Source: Paramecium sonneborni (lineage: Eukaryota; Ciliophora; Oligohymenophorea; Peniculida; Parameciidae). Taken from it: a DNA stretch of 64,000 nucleotides. The stretch is taken from assembly GCA_905182985.1 (NCBI GenBank), contig CAJJDN010000026.1:649248-713247 (forward strand). Direction: 5' to 3'. The position numbers and the translations under genes were made by a program. A model generated the notes under the pieces. That model made no database searches. It was not told the origin of the DNA and worked only from the letters and a program-made list of their open reading frames with translations. The number at the start of each line of letters is the position of its first letter. Position 1 is the first letter of the stretch. Shown in pieces: positions 1 to 14,410 of the stretch.

Positions 1-74
1 ATCATTTGAATTTAAAATTTATCTATAAATTTATGAATAATAATTTATCATAACAAACATTAATTAAAATTCAA

Positions 75-1413
75 ATGAAAAAAGAAGATTAAATACATCT
101 CTCATCTTTGCAAATTTGGAATGGATTAGACACTCCTGTTAATTAAAGTACTAATCTTTTTAGCGATAAGTTCAAATAAAGTTCAGAATCTCATTATAAT
201 TGCAACTAATAATTTTGTTTACAACATCCTTAAAAAAGAGTAAGTAACCATAAATTAAATTAAGGCTAAATATATATTACTAAACTCTGAAGGATCAAAT
301 GAATAACTCTGCACAAAATGTGCTGTCTTATTTGCATAATAAGGACATAAAATATAATTAATTGAAGAAGGTATAATAGTATTTATAAGCTTTAATAGAT
401 AATGCTAAAAAGAAATAAACTGACTCTTTTATAGATTAATTGCTCTAAACATAAAGTGAAATCAGCAATATCCATTCAAATTTCTTATGCACTGAGGCAA
501 ATTTAAAAAAATTTTATAATGACTAATATGCCAAAGTTGTTAAGACCTTTGGGAATATTGAAAAATAACTTCATATGGTAACTTTTCCAAACTTATTTTA
601 TTAAAGTGTAAATCTGAACTACTTTTTGCCTTGTCATAATCACTCTGGTCCGGTATTTAAATTACAAACTAATTAAAAGTTTAAGCTAAATAAATAGAAC
701 ATTAGTTAGGAACTTATATTAATGATATTAAAAATCATTATGATAAAATAGTTTAAATGAGTACACTTCCTTTTAATTAAATAATGGGGGGTTATAGTAG
801 CAAACTATTTAAATTATAATAATATTTGAAAGAAATTTAAGAAAATAAGATTAATTATCTTCATTATGAAGGTGAATTAAATAGTTTTGATATATTTTTA
901 AAATAATTAAGTTGTCTAAATGAAAAGGATTAACCTCATAATTAAAGAAATCATGAAAGTACAAGATCAAGTTCAGAATAAAAAACTTGTAAAAGTGTTG
1001 AAAAAGAAAAAAGAAATTAAAGCCAACCTACTGGTAAAGATGTTAAGTGTTTTGATAATTCTGAAAAGAAAACAACATAAAATTTTAAAATTACTGAATA
1101 ATCAATTGAAGAATGGATGGAAAATTCTAATTCAAAATAAAGAAAAACTGAGCCGGCTGAAAAATTTGCTAGTCCTAATATTTTGGCACTTAAATTTGTT
1201 AAAAATAATAAATAGATCAATCTTAATAGAGTATCTATGAAATAAGAAACAAATTAAGCCATGCTTAATAAATTGATTTCTGAATTCTCCTAAATCAAGA
1301 AAGATAGAGTTAAAAAAATGCAATCAAAAACACCTGAATTAGGAAAAAGTGTCTAATAGATAATTCCAAATAAATTTTCCCCAAAGTTTCTTTATAAAAA
1401 TTATTATAAATGA
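75..1413 (+). CDS. B-box-like zinc motif / coiled-coil protein, function unknown
   Basis: Read with TAA/TAG as Gln, an ORF of about 418 codons runs from ATG 75 to TGA 1411-1413. Three small introns restore the frame: 240-264 (25 nt), 371-398 (or ending at 389), and 578-606 (29 nt). The N-terminal ~90 residues carry Cys/His residues (YNCNQQFCLQH, then LCTKCAVLF and GHKIQLIEE) resembling the B-box-like zinc motif common in Paramecium coiled-coil proteins. The rest is Gln/Lys/Asn-rich, largely helical and low in complexity. The C-terminus converges on the RhoGEF gene with only 33 bp between the stops. It shares the N-terminal pattern with the TLDc gene at 34739 but has no TLDc domain. Function cannot be assigned; gene structure is fairly secure. 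Confidence 0.72.
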
Positions 1414-1446
1414 TTAATTAATAACTCAATATAAAATTTTGATGAA

Positions 1447-4443
1447 TCATTCTTTAGTAGATTATTATTAATCAATATGAAAGAGATTCTCTAAGTTATA
1501 TTCTTGGTTAAACTTATAAATGTCTTTATATTATTCAACTAGCAATTTAATCTTTAGTAATTATGAATTCATACTTCATAACTTTAAAATGTATCAAATC
1601 GAAGAGGCTCTTTAAAATTTTCAAAATTAAATATAATTTAATTAGGATATGAGATCACCCAATTAACTTTATTATAATCTAATTCTCTGAATTTAATTTT
1701 TTTCTATGGATTTAGAAAATAAATTTTATATGCAGAAAACCCCAGATACATTGTAGCATGTACTTCCATTCCTATTTATTTAAAATAGATTTATGTTTAT
1801 TCATATGTTTAAACTTAAAAAATGGCCATACTACCTTAAGTAAAAGTTAAAGATGCATTAATAATGACTAAAGCAGCTAAACATCTTTTATCTGCAAATT
1901 TAGATTATGAATTTTCTTTTTTTTAAAGTTTTTCTATTCTATTTAATGACTAAATATTGATTAAATAGAAAATATACACTAATTCTATTTAATTCTTAAT
2001 TCAAAGAAATAATGCATTCCATTGTAAAATCTTTCCATTCTGAATCAGATTTTCCGGAATACACATCTGAAGGTATAACTTTAGTAATTTTATCGAGTTA
2101 CAATGTATTTAGAGAAATTTCTATTCTTTCATGATACTAGATATTAATAATAATATGATATATACTTTTATATGATAATATAGAGCAGCAAATAAACAAT
2201 AATCTTTGAAACCTAGATAATATTTACCTTCATAAACATCTTCTAAAATAGAAAAACCCAAATATATCAATCTGATAGGATCTTCTCTATAATCAAATTC
2301 TTCTAATTATAATGGCATATATAAATATTTTCTCATCTTAATAATAACACTTCTTTATAAATAAATTATTACTCTGTATTAGATGCTGTTAAAATTTATT
2401 CTAATTTATTTAACCATCCATGATTATTTTAATATTCATCATCATAAGCTTTACTAATTACTTCATCATCGTCAAGTAGTCTAGGTTTTTTCAATTAATC
2501 AATCAAATAAAGACGAAAATCTTTAAAATACACTAATTAATTTTATCCTGCTACAAATGGAAGTACTTCACTTACCTTTGCTTTATCATCTACTCCAATC
2601 TCAGTAATAGTTCCATCAGGCATAGTAATATTTACTCTTTTCATATTTGGCTCAGTATTATATTTTTATTACCAAATAACTACTCTATTAGGTTAAACTT
2701 CAGCTATGCTTTTTTTCCTGCTTTCTTTCTCTATACATACAGCTTTTAAAATTTCTCCTGCACTATTTTTTAGTTTATCTATTAAAACACCTTATATTTT
2801 CAATTCCTCTAATCCATCCAAACTAGTATTATATTTACTAAAAATAGATTTTTATTAATCAAGTACTATTTAGGGCAATTAAAAAAAATTAAATGGTAAC
2901 TCTATCATTAATTAATAAAATACTTAAATCATTCAATATTTAGTTATCTCCCTATGTTTCTTTTGACTAAAGCAACGTTTATAAAAATCCCTCTATCACA
3001 AATTTACGTTCTTCTATTGATTTTGTTTTTTAGTAGGTTAACCAACTTTAATTTGGAAATTTTGGAAATTCAATAGTTGGATACTTTTTTGAATATTTTT
3101 AATACATATTCTCTATTTCACTATATCTAACAAATAACTTCAATTAAATTAAATTTTACATTTTAATAAACTTTATTTATTGAAATTTAAGTTATGTATT
3201 AAGTATGTTTTTAGAAAGATTAAAAATTTCTTTCTTCTGTTCCTACAACTACAACTTATACTGGAAATCTCATAAAAATTAATTTTCCAGATTTTAACTC
3301 TTTCTGACATTCTTATTCTCTATTTAATTAAATCAATTTTTCAAATAATTCAATTGCTTTCTTTTTAATTGATAAAGATTCTGAAAAGCATTATAACACT
3401 TCTCCAACTCCAACAATTTAAAATAAATTGCTAAAATATTTAGTATCAGGTTAATCTTTAACAAAAGATAGTGAATCTAATTTGACTTAATTAATTTGTT
3501 TATTATCATGAATTACTATTAAAATATCACTTAAAGCGTGAACTTAAACTACAAATTCTTTGTTTGCTTAAATAATATTCAATTTTTCTTCAAATTTATA
3601 AATTCTTTATGGATCTGATAATAAATCAGATTTATTTAGTTTAAATTAATCACATAATTCACTAATTTATAATCTTCCAATATAAATATCAATAGATTTA
3701 TTATTTTCTTCATTTATATCTCTAAAATATTTATGTAAATATTTAATATTTTTTAGATCAGGATGATCCTCTTCAGTGTGTTTTTCCAAATCTTTAAATA
3801 ATAAAATATATTTAGGTAATCTCTAAACAGGTTTTACTAAAAAGCTTGATAAATCCATTCCTCTTAATTCTGGATTAATAAGAGTTAAAAATTATTTAAA
3901 CTTCTAATCACTTTACTTTAATTTATCAATCAACTAATTGGATTTGCTAAATTAACTACAATAATCAAAGTAACATCTAAATCCTTTACATCTCACATTC
4001 ATCAACTGTTTTGTATTTGCTTCAAAAACAATCTAAATATAAATACTATTCATTACCCAATATGGTTTATACATGTCTTTAGCATTCCCAATATATCCTT
4101 AAAATCCTAATTCTAATGCTTTTAGAAATTCTTAATTCCATTATGATATTTAATTGCAATTCATAAAAATAGTTTTAATGTTCTCTTAATTGATATATTA
4201 TTAAGCAACTACCAATACTTTTTCACTTAATATTTTTATATCATTAACATATTGTTTTTCTGTGTTATAAATTTCTAAAATCACATTCTTTCTATATCTA
4301 TGATTCTTTTTAAGTTTTTAATAAGCTTTGACATCCTATTTACATTTGAACCATCTTTATAATTGTTTTGCAGCTCTCTTAACTTTTACTGGAATTTCTT
4401 GAGTAGGTGTAATTTGATTAGGTTGTTTATTAGATTATTACAT
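1447..4443 (-). CDS. RhoGEF with DH-PH-PX-FERM architecture
   Basis: Predicted Rho-family guanine nucleotide exchange factor. It begins at ATG 4443-4441 (MQQSNKQPNQ). A DH domain at about residues 55-245 includes EIYNTEKQYVNDIKIL and the diagnostic CR3-like helix LVKPVQRLPKYILLF. A PH-like region follows (about 3700-3230). Next is a PX-like segment (about 3180-2900) with RYSEIENMYQKY and FPKFPNQSWL. A C-terminal FERM module (about 2700-1450) has a ubiquitin-like F1 (VNITMPDGTITEIGV), an F2 with EFDYREDPIRLIYLGF and GKYYLGFKDYCLFAALY, and an F3 ending in KLLVEQYKDIY. A last 23-nt intron (GTATGA..AAAG, about 1571-1549) extends the protein past an apparent TGA to the stop at 1447-1449. Length is roughly 950 aa. 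DH activates Rho GTPases; PX and FERM bind phosphoinositides or membrane proteins, so action at the cortex or phagosome is an inference. Confidence 0.85.
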
Positions 4444-4699
4444 AAATAATAAGTACTTTAAAAAAATAAATAGGTAATAATTTAATTGTTTCAAAATAAA
4501 CTTATATAGGTTTTAAGTTATTAAAAAAAATAAACAAAAAAAACATAAAAAATTACATTTTTATTGATTATCATAAATAAATCTAAATGTATTTTAATAG
4601 AATGATTTATTAAAATACAAAATTAAAAATGGTATAGTAGAGTATTCAAAGATTAGAATAAGATAAATTGAAAAAAATTATATAATAATTATATTATTA
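4444..4699. promoter_or_regulatory. divergent intergenic region
   Basis: This 256-bp AT-rich spacer separates the starts of the RhoGEF (minus) and the Ca2+ release channel (plus). It must hold both promoters. I see no distinctive element beyond A/T runs. Confidence 0.4.
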
Positions 4700-7600
4700 A
4701 TGGAAGAACAGTTGTTACAACCTGTTACTTATGGATCTGTAATATATTTATCAACGGAGAGCAATCTAAATAGTTTCATGTTCAGTGATGGATTCATGGA
4801 TAAGAGTGTGAAACTAAAGAGTTTTGAATCTATTTGTGGAGTGGTAACTTATGAAAATTAAAGTATAGGATTATTATGATTTTTCTTTCAGCTTATTCAT
4901 GGTACTTCCTTTTTCTAGTATTCAATCATTTGAACATTAAGCAAATGTGATTTAAGAATGGCGAAAGAAATTAATTGATAATAATGAAAATAGTATTAAT
5001 AGTTAATTATATTAGAACTGGAAAAGAGAAGAGAAGCAATATAAGAGATGTGGAATAAACTAGAATCAGAATATTAATTTAATTTGGGAGTAATTTAGAA
5101 AAGTTATAATTCTTCAATATGTTTTGCAAGTAGTAATTTTATGTTATTACACATAAACTCACTTAAATTCCTTACTTTATATTAGGATGATAATAACAAT
5201 TTATTGTAACATATGAATTAAATTTAATAGTCTTTAATTAACTGAGAATCCTGATGAATGTTGTTTTTTCAATTTTGATCCATCATTAAAATTATAAAGA
5301 GGTAGATCAGATAATTTTGTTTATGAAGATGAGATTGTATATATTGCATGTGCTAAAAAATATAGTGGGAAATCACCATATTTAAGTGTCATTTAAAATG
5401 ATACTATTATTGGTTTGATAGATTCAAAAGAGAATTGGAAAGTTAATATATATGAATAACCATATAAAGAATCTACATATATGAGAGTTGGATCATGTGT
5501 TTGGATTTTAAGTTCAGAAATGCCATTATTCTTTACTTGTTAAAGATCTGAAGATCCCTATTATTAAATGTATTTGACTACTAAAAATCCTAATTTAATG
5601 AAGGAAAAAAAAAATATTTTATATGAATGGTCTCAGAATGAGAAAAAAGATATTAAAGAATAATTTCTTAATTAACCTAGAGAATTATTATTAGATGGAT
5701 TATAAATCTTATTAACTTTAATTAAAGAACCTAAAATTGGTTAATCTGATGAATTAAGTCCATTTGGATTATGGAAAATAGAGTCTAATAATGTTAAAAT
5801 TGGAGGTGAATTGAAATGGGATTAGACTTATAGATTAAAAAATATCATAACTGGATGTTATTTATCTGTTTAAGGAGCTCCTTAAAGTGAAAGATTAATG
5901 CCATATAATAGAGCTAATATTAGTTCAAAATATCCTGATTTCTCTTGTACTGAATTTAGGTTTGTTCCTATCGATAATCTTATTTAATATAAAGGAAAAA
6001 CTAAATCAATTTAGAAAATATCAAAAGATGCTTTTTTTATGATTTAACATGCTAAAACTGGATTATGGGTTTCACTTAATTAAAATGAAGGCATTTAATA
6101 ACCTTATTTACTAGGATATATTAAGGATATTAATACCTATAGATTTAGAGAAGCAACTTTGTAATAAGTATGGGAAACTTATTGTATTACTGCTAGTTAA
6201 AAGTTATTAATAAAATTTGTAGAATATCCTAGATCAGAATTAGAAAGATAATAATTTGATTTTCTTTTTGAAAGAGTCAAAGAAATGATTTAATTTTTAA
6301 ACGAATTTTTAACAAATAGTTAAGTTGCTAATATGAGTTTGGATTAAGAACCATTATAAGTATGTAGAGGAAGATAGGATAGATTTAAAGAATAATATTC
6401 ATTGGGATTACTTTGTTGGTTATTAATAGAAATATTTCCAACTTTTGATGAATTTGAACTTTACTAAATTAATCCAGATGATGGATCTAAATGGACTCTT
6501 AAAAGAAAAAAAGGTCATTCTAAAATATGTATAATCATATCATAATTATAATAGAAAACACATCTATAAAATAAGAATCAGAAATTATTAAGAAAAGATA
6601 TGAAATCTGTTAGTTAGGCTATAAATTGTTAAGCATTTCTGCTACCAGAAATCATGAAAATTAACAATTCATCCTAAAATTCCTTACGAATTTAAGTAAT
6701 CATATTGGATTTGGTTCATTTGTAACCTAGTCATTAAAATTATGTTTTAGAGACAACAAGGAAATCCTAGAAGATTTGCATCGATAAAAGATTAATGAAA
6801 TTGCTTAGAACTAATATTAAGATATCTTTTAAGCAATGGCTCATAGATTAAAATTATTTGAACCTTATTATAAAGTTGAAATACTATAATTACTTTCTGC
6901 ATTTACTTCATAAGAACATTAATCAATATACATAAATTAAGAGAAAATTTTTTAAGCTATTGTAGAAAATAAAAATTTCTTATTTGGTCATCTGATGAGA
7001 ATAGATTACTTGGAAAATAATCTTCTAGTGGAGTATAGAGTTTTTGTTGAAAGGGAATATGAAAGCAAATAATTGTAAATTTAAGAATTCTTTTCAAAAC
7101 CTAGCGAATTTCTAAGATTTAACATTGATAACAAATTTATTGATTTACGAATTCAACAATATTTCCTTGAATAGCTTAGATTATATGCAAAACTGTGTTA
7201 AAATAGAAACTATGCTTGTGTTAAGAATCTTTAGGAACTATTGCCACGAAAAGCTTTATTGTATTATTTAGAAACTTCTATAGATGATGAGATTAAGGCC
7301 ATATTATGTTAGTTAATTTTAAATCTATATATTGATTAAGAACCCAGAAGCATTATAAATAAGCCTAGCTTTGTTAGAGTTTTAAATTACAATAATTAAA
7401 GTGGAAAGGATGATATTACTGATCGATTTATAGAAATTAATCTTACAAATGACATAGAAGGAACTTACTTGATTAGAAAATGGTTAGTGGAATATTTAAA
7501 AGCTAAAATTGATTATTTAGATAACCAAAATATTAATGAAGATAAATCAATAAATATATATAATGAATTAACATATGAAGTTATCAGATGTTTAAGTTTG

Positions 7601-10600
7601 ATGGTTAAATTTGGATTATTCTCTAAGCATGCAAATTAATTGCTTAAAACTACATTAAAATCAAATAATCAGAGATTTAAATTGAATGATTTAGACAATG
7701 ATTTAAAAGATTTAGTTTGCTATTTGGCAAAATTATTAGAATATGACCATAATTACTTTTAGGAATTAAAGATAAATTAAATTAAAAGATCATATATGGA
7801 ATAAAAGGAAGATTTAAAATATATGATCAATTTAAATATCTTTCAAAAAGCTAAGGTTGAAGAAGAAGAAGAAGAGTAAGGGAGTTCATAAAAAGAATAA
7901 GATTTATCACAATCATTTCCTTTTTTGAAAAGATATACAAGTTTATTCAAATTAATAAAATATTTTACAACAAAAACTTGTAAATTTTAACAATAAAGTA
8001 AATTCTTTATTTTAATAAAAAAATAAATATGTGCTATCTTTTAAACTCTTTTAGAGTGGAGAGAAGATATTTAAATTGGTAAAGCACTACATTGGTTTTA
8101 AAGAAATCAAAATGATTATTCTAAAATAGATGATGAAAAAAATGTAGATCAAATAATGCCAAATTTTAGTGTAGATCCTGGTAAATTTAAAAAAGAAGAT
8201 GAAAATATTCATCCTGAAGAAGAAATACAAGACTTCGATTATATTCTTGAAAGACCTTTTGTAGAAGTATTGATTTTAGCATTTTATTTTGCATAAGATC
8301 CCGATCTATAGAATTCTGTTGTAAATTTGATATATAAAAGATTTACATAAAGAAAAAAATTGTTATTAAATCTAAAAAAAGTTTCACTTGTATAAGCTGA
8401 TAATAATTCCTATAAAGCTTTATCCACATTAGTTAATGATATAAAGAATTAAATCAGCTATAGTTAGTCTTGGTTATAAATAATAGAATCAAATATATAT
8501 GATGAAAAGGCAGAAGAAGCTTTACATTAAACTGTTTAAAAATTTGACTAAATTTTAAAAGAATTTGAACTTTAATGTGATCCTGAATCATTTATAATAA
8601 AATAGAAAATATTTAAACATTTGGGAGGTCATAAATTAATTTTAAAATTCTTAGAAGCAGGTATTAGAGTAATTTATTCAAAAATTAAGTACTTTCATAT
8701 TTCTTCAGATGAAGAAAAAGATTAACCTAATCTTGCCATAACACCAGGAATGAATAAGGCAAGAAACTTACCTCCTTTAGTAATAGAATAAAAAAAATCT
8801 GAATCCACAGTTGTTGAGAATTAAGATTAATATTCATATCGAAAACAATTTATTTACTATGTTATTAAGGTTTTTACTACTTGTCATCAAATTTTAAGTA
8901 AATTTGCTGAGGGTAATAAAAGTAATCAGAATTCTATTTATAAAATATATGTTACTTTATTAGATAAACCAGTTAGAATAAATATTGGATAAGTATCATT
9001 TCTATAATCTCTATATAATAATAATGTGGATTTATGTTTAAAGCCTTAAGATTAATGTTTTGATTACATTTAGCATTTAATTAATGATCATGGTCATTAA
9101 CATGAATTTTTAGAAGTGATGCTTGTGTTTTTAAGAGCATCAAAAGATACAGATTCATATAAAATATAAATAGCAATAATTTCTAAGATTTTATCAAATT
9201 ATCGTTATTTTGATCCAAATAAAACAGTAGTTCCAAAAAAGGATTTACCAATATTTTATGATGAAAATGGTTAAGAAGAACGGTAATTAATGTTTAGGAA
9301 GAAATTTATATAATTAGTTAGTGGATGTATTGAGGGTGATATTAGTGTTAATTTTATTGTTTAATTATAGGAAAATCTTTCAGTAAGATAATTATTATAA
9401 ATGTTACTGAATGATACGAAATCTTTGACTGGATCATTAGTTATTAAGGAATAAATATTTTCAATATTAAAAATTTATTTTGAAAAAATTGATAAAGCTT
9501 TACACGATTTTTAAAAATGCTGTGCAGAATTTACAAAATTGTTATAAACTGTTTCATAAAAGATGTAATATCCAAGTATATCAAAAGAAGATTAATCTTT
9601 TATAGCATTATAGATAGTGAAATTAGTAAATGTTTATTTTGTTAATTTTTTGAAAGATATTGGAATGATATCTTTAAAAATGTTAGCTTAAGATTAAAGT
9701 ATTTAAAAAGAGAAATTCATATTTTAATTTGCTTAACAATTAGTAAATTCTTTGCAAAAGTTTGAAAAATTGTAAATTTACAAGTCAGGTTTTATGGAAT
9801 TATCAAATAATTTTAATCTTGAAATTCCTGAAGATTATTTCAACATATCTGAAAACAATAATTAGGAGATAAATGATAATATAAATAAAGCCTCTGTTGT
9901 TTAGGAATTAGATTCAGAATAATAAGATACTGCTTCTTCATTTTAATCTTGGAACAAATTTGTAAAAAAGATTTTAAGAAGTTAATCAATAAAAAAAGCA
10001 GTTTTAAATGAAAGAATAAAATTTAAAGAGGTAATTTTAAATGTTTAAGACATATTTGAAAAACCAAAAGAAACGATGGATATTAGACTTAAGGATTTAA
10101 TTATATCTAGAGATGATTTAATTGTTAAACTATTAAGCTATATTGAACATTGGAAAGTTAGAAAAGCAAGTCGACATACTGTTATTTTTATAATAAAATC
10201 GATAAGAGCATTATTAGAAATAAAAAATGAAAAGTAATTAGTAAAAATGTAAGTTCATTTAGATTCACTTAAAGCTACATAAATAGCTTTAAGATTGTAT
10301 TGGAGTGAAAAAGCTACTGAAGATATATACATTTATTAATTAATAAAATGGATAATAGCATTACTTGATGGTGGAAACAAAGTAATATAAATGAGCATAT
10401 TAAATTTAATGAAAATGAATTCAGATAGCGAAGCATTCTTTTAAAAAATATACGCTATTTTAACAGAATATATGGCTTCAATGCGTAAAGTAAGAAAGAA
10501 GGATGATTAGAAAAAAATAAGAAAAAGAAAATTTATTGCAAAAACATTGTAGGTGATTCAACTATTATGTGAAGGTCATAATAATGAACTCTAAAATTAT

Positions 10601-12952
10601 TTAAGATAATAAACAAATTCTAAAGTATCCTATGATATTGTATCATTAATGGTAAAATTAGTAATTTCGAATAGAATATCTGATGCAACATATGAATCTC
10701 TTGTTTAATGTTTAGATACTTTAACTGAAGTAGTTTAAGGACCTTGTAAAGAGAATTAAGTTGTTATAGTTACTAGTAAATTTGTATCATGGAGTGTTGA
10801 TTTGATAAAAGAAGATCTAAAACTATTTGAATAAAATAAAATAGATATTCCTCAAGTAAAATTGAAAAGATTGAAATTGAAATGTACAAATACAGTACTT
10901 AGTTTGATGGAACTATAAGAAGAGAATGATGAAATAATGAATCTTTTAATTAGAAGTATTCCTATTACAGTATTAATTAATGAATTGGCAAAGTTTTATA
11001 TATTATATACTTCAATATATAAGAAAGAATATGTTGTTGAATGTTTTAAAACTTATTTAGATGAAAATGATGGTTTTTAGACTAAAAAAAAGAATGAATG
11101 TATTATCGAGTATGGTTTTAATCTATTTATCATAATCAATATTTTAATGTTGAAAAATAAGAAATCTCAAGAAAGTGATCTTGATGAGATTCGTAAATTA
11201 ATTGAAGAATATTAATTTGTCAACAAAAAATCAAATCAAGGTTTGGAAGGTTTATTAGACCTTAAAATAAATTTAGATCTGAATATTAAAATTAATTTAC
11301 CATTTGGTTAAGTTGAGGATGAAGAATCTAATGAATTAAAAAAAGCATAGGAAATGAAAAAAGCATAAAAAGATGCATATAAATTCTTTTCTGAAAATAC
11401 TGTATTTATAGAGATAGCGAGAGATGAATAACTTCATAGAATTTATTTTCCTTTATTACCTTAATGTAAAATGTTATCAAAAGAATCTAGAAAAGACTTT
11501 TGTGAATAGGTTGATCATTCTTCAATTAGAGATAAATTAGTATATTTAATGACTTCTGCTGATTAAATGAGAAAAGTAATGGAACATGAAGAATTATTAA
11601 GGAATTTATTTAAAAGATTAAAAGTTGTAGAGTTGATTGCTACTCATAAATTATTGTGGGAGTAATTAGCATTCATAACTAATGTTATAATAAATTTGGT
11701 AATTTTATGTTCTTATGGAAATTATGCATATTCTGATTATTTAGCAACACCATTCCCAATTAGTTTTAATGGTATACAATTTACATTAGATTGGGTAGTG
11801 TAAAATCAATTATATTATGATACTACTTAACCTGATTCTGAATTACTTTGGTATGCAAGATTATATTAACCACGTTTATTTTATGTTTCTGATTTTACAT
11901 GGACTAATACACTTATAGTTATTTTAGGCTATCTAAATTTAGGATTCTCATTATTAGTCATAACATTTTTTGCTATAAAAAAGGCACCACTTTTAATTAC
12001 TGATATGTGGGTTGAATTTTTAAGTAAACCTATGGGATGTCTAGAAAGAACTATTATGAGTTTTGTTATGATAGTTAAATCATTTATTAATTGTTTAGTT
12101 GATTTTGATTTTGCTTATTTTTGTGGTTATATGGCTTGTATTATTGTTGGATTAGTTATTCATCCTTTTGCATTTGTTTTATTACTTGCTGATTTTCTTA
12201 GAATATCAACTCTTAAAATTGTAATTAAAGCTATTTGGATTAGTAAAATATAAATGGGATTATCATTTTTAGTATTTTTATTAATTGAATATTATTTTGC
12301 TGTTATTGGATACCTATTTTTTTGGGATCAATATTAAGATTAATCATGTTAAATTATGTGGAGATGTTTTTTATAAACATTTGATTAAACATTCAAAAAT
12401 GGTGGAGCCATTGGTGATTATTTAGCAGATACTTAATTATAAAATCCAGCTGGCTCTTAATTACCTATTAATTATTAATTGACCTCATCTTAATAGGATA
12501 GATTTATTTATAGATTTGTTTTTGATGTTCTTTTTAAATTTATTTTAGTATTTTTGATTATCAATATGGTTGCTGGTATTATTATTGATACTTTTGGTGC
12601 TTTGAAAGATGAAATGATAGAAAAGTAATCTAATTTAGAAGACTATTGTTTTATCTGCGGAATTTAAAGTGAAAAATTAGACAAAAGTACTTAATATGGG
12701 CATTATTCACATATTAAAAAAAATCATCACATGTGGAATTATGTATATTACAAAGTATATTTATTTTTTAAACCAAAAAATGATTTATCAGGAAATGAAA
12801 CCTATGTAAAAAGATTAATGATCAATAATGAAATTGATTGGTTCCCTGTTAAGAAAGCAATTGGATTCACAGATGAAGATGAAGAAGATGAAGAATAAAA
12901 TGAAGACAATCTGTAACTTATCGAAGAAACATACTAAGAGGTTTATAATTGA
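4700..12952 (+). CDS. IP3 receptor/ryanodine receptor-type intracellular Ca2+ release channel
   Basis: A giant gene (about 2,700 codons, several small introns) running from ATG 4700 to TGA 12950-12952. The N-terminus has the IP3R-like beta-trefoil start (LLQPVTYGSVIYLSTE) and then MIR-type repeats (PFGLWKIE, KTGLWVSLNQNEG). RIH-type helical solenoid follows (MIQFLNEFLTNSQVANMSLD and beyond). The C-terminus has six or so membrane segments from about 11650, including a long hydrophobic stretch at 12050-12210. The pore loop is NGGAIGDYLAD near 12400, and the last TM ends IINMVAGIIIDTFGALKDE. The post-pore zinc motif YCFICG..H..H..NHHMWNYV is typical of both IP3R and RyR. Ligand type cannot be settled: domain order favours IP3R, whereas the filter is intermediate. 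Paramecium is known to have a large family of such channels acting in alveolar sacs, ER and the contractile vacuole complex. Confidence 0.88.
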
Positions 12953-13145
12953 ATAAATATTTTATTAGGTATAAGAACTTGAATAATAAGCTTTATCCAC
13001 AAATCAAAAATTAAAAATGTTTATTTGACATAATTAGATATAAGTATTTGATTTTTCTATTTCCAATCTAAATATATTTCATATAATTTTTATTGTATAT
13101 AAAATTATAATTACAATTATAATTACAATTATTTATTATTTATTA

Positions 13146-14410
13146 ATGTCGGATATTGAAGACTTTTAAGATCATAGATAGTCTTATTAACGATTACAAC
13201 CAGAAAGATAGAGAAACACCTTACCTAAATGGAAAATCCTGTTACATAAAGTTGATCTTTTTTCAATGATACCTACACCTAAAACATATCCAGTTAGTAC
13301 CAAAAGAAGCTTAATTGGAACTTTCGTATTTATTTTCTTATTTGCAAGTTATATAATCTCTAGTTTTATTTGTATTTATTTTGATTAATCTAGTTTTTAT
13401 TATTGACAATGTTCCTAGATTAAATGAATATACATAATTAGATGATTCTACATCCGTAACGTAAGGTCCTGATCTTGCAATATAATTCTTATATGGGAGT
13501 CCCTTTTATGATTCAATCACTAATGATACCTTTTTTAGTATCACAATGCAGCAGGTTATTAAATATTTAGATCCAACCAAAGAAGATAATTCTTCTATAC
13601 AAATTCCTTTAAAAACATGTTACAGTCAAGATTTAGACTGGATGCCTAAAAATGCTTCACATTTAGCTTTTTTATGTCCAATGGTTCCTCTTAATTTATC
13701 TGGATAATTATATTAATCCGAAGAATTCATTTATCCAAGAATTTAAATAGATTATTGTCCTTATAAAGATACATCAAAAAAATGTGAATCCGAAGATGAA
13801 ATTAAGAGAGTATGTTATACATTTTATTTAGATAACTGCAGGAGGTAGGTTGTTTTTGTATATAAAAAGTTAAGCACCTGATGTTAATTTTGTTACAGGT
13901 AAAGAAACCAATGCTTTAACATATTAAGTCTTCTAATACTTTTTAACCCCTGGCTTATATAATAGAGCAGAAATTGTATTATAAAAGTAATCTGTAACCA
14001 TGAAAGGAGATTACTTAACTTAATTTAAAACTAAACATGAAGAATTCTTAATTGTTAATAGATAATATTTATATGTAACAAATGTAACCTAAAATGATGT
14101 TATATCAAAAAGGAATGCATCAATTTATAAAGGATTTTAAATTTTTTTAAGATTAGATTAAGAAGTGAAAATAACATAGGTTGTTAAAACTACCATAATT
14201 GATACTGTTGCTTAATGGGGTGCATTTTATGGAGTTTTAGTTGGTGCTTTTGCACTTTACTTTTTAAAATATAATTAAAAACAATTTTATGAAAAGAATA
14301 AACAATGGTAACTAATTTTAAATTATATTAGGGCTAATTTTGATTCAAATGATAATTTAAATGAAAGCAAATAATTACATGAAACAGAAATAAAAAATTC
14401 ATAAGAGTGA
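13146..14410 (+). CDS. two-TM protein with lumenal Cys-containing domain, ciliate family
   Basis: ORF of about 406 aa with two introns: GTATTT..CTAG near 13369-13390 and GTATGT..TTAG near 13809-13830. The N-terminal cytosolic stretch carries IPTPKTYPVSTKRSLIG just before a first TM (TFVFIFLFASYIISSF). A long extracytoplasmic domain follows with Cys residues (KTCYSQDLDWM, AFLCPMVPLNLSG, DYCPYKDTSKKC) and N-glycosylation-type sites. A second TM (GAFYGVLVGAFALYFLKY) lies near the C-terminus, followed by a short basic, Gln/Asn-rich tail. The layout matches the minus-strand gene at 44741-46168, which I take to be a distant paralogue. No enzymatic motif is visible. Start chosen as the first ATG after the channel gene's stop, in frame with the TM. 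Confidence 0.72.

Noticed and set aside
920..1323. Standard-code ORFs on both strands within the first gene
   Set aside because: They are other-frame shadows of the ciliate-code CDS 75-1413, which is open throughout when TAA/TAG are Gln.
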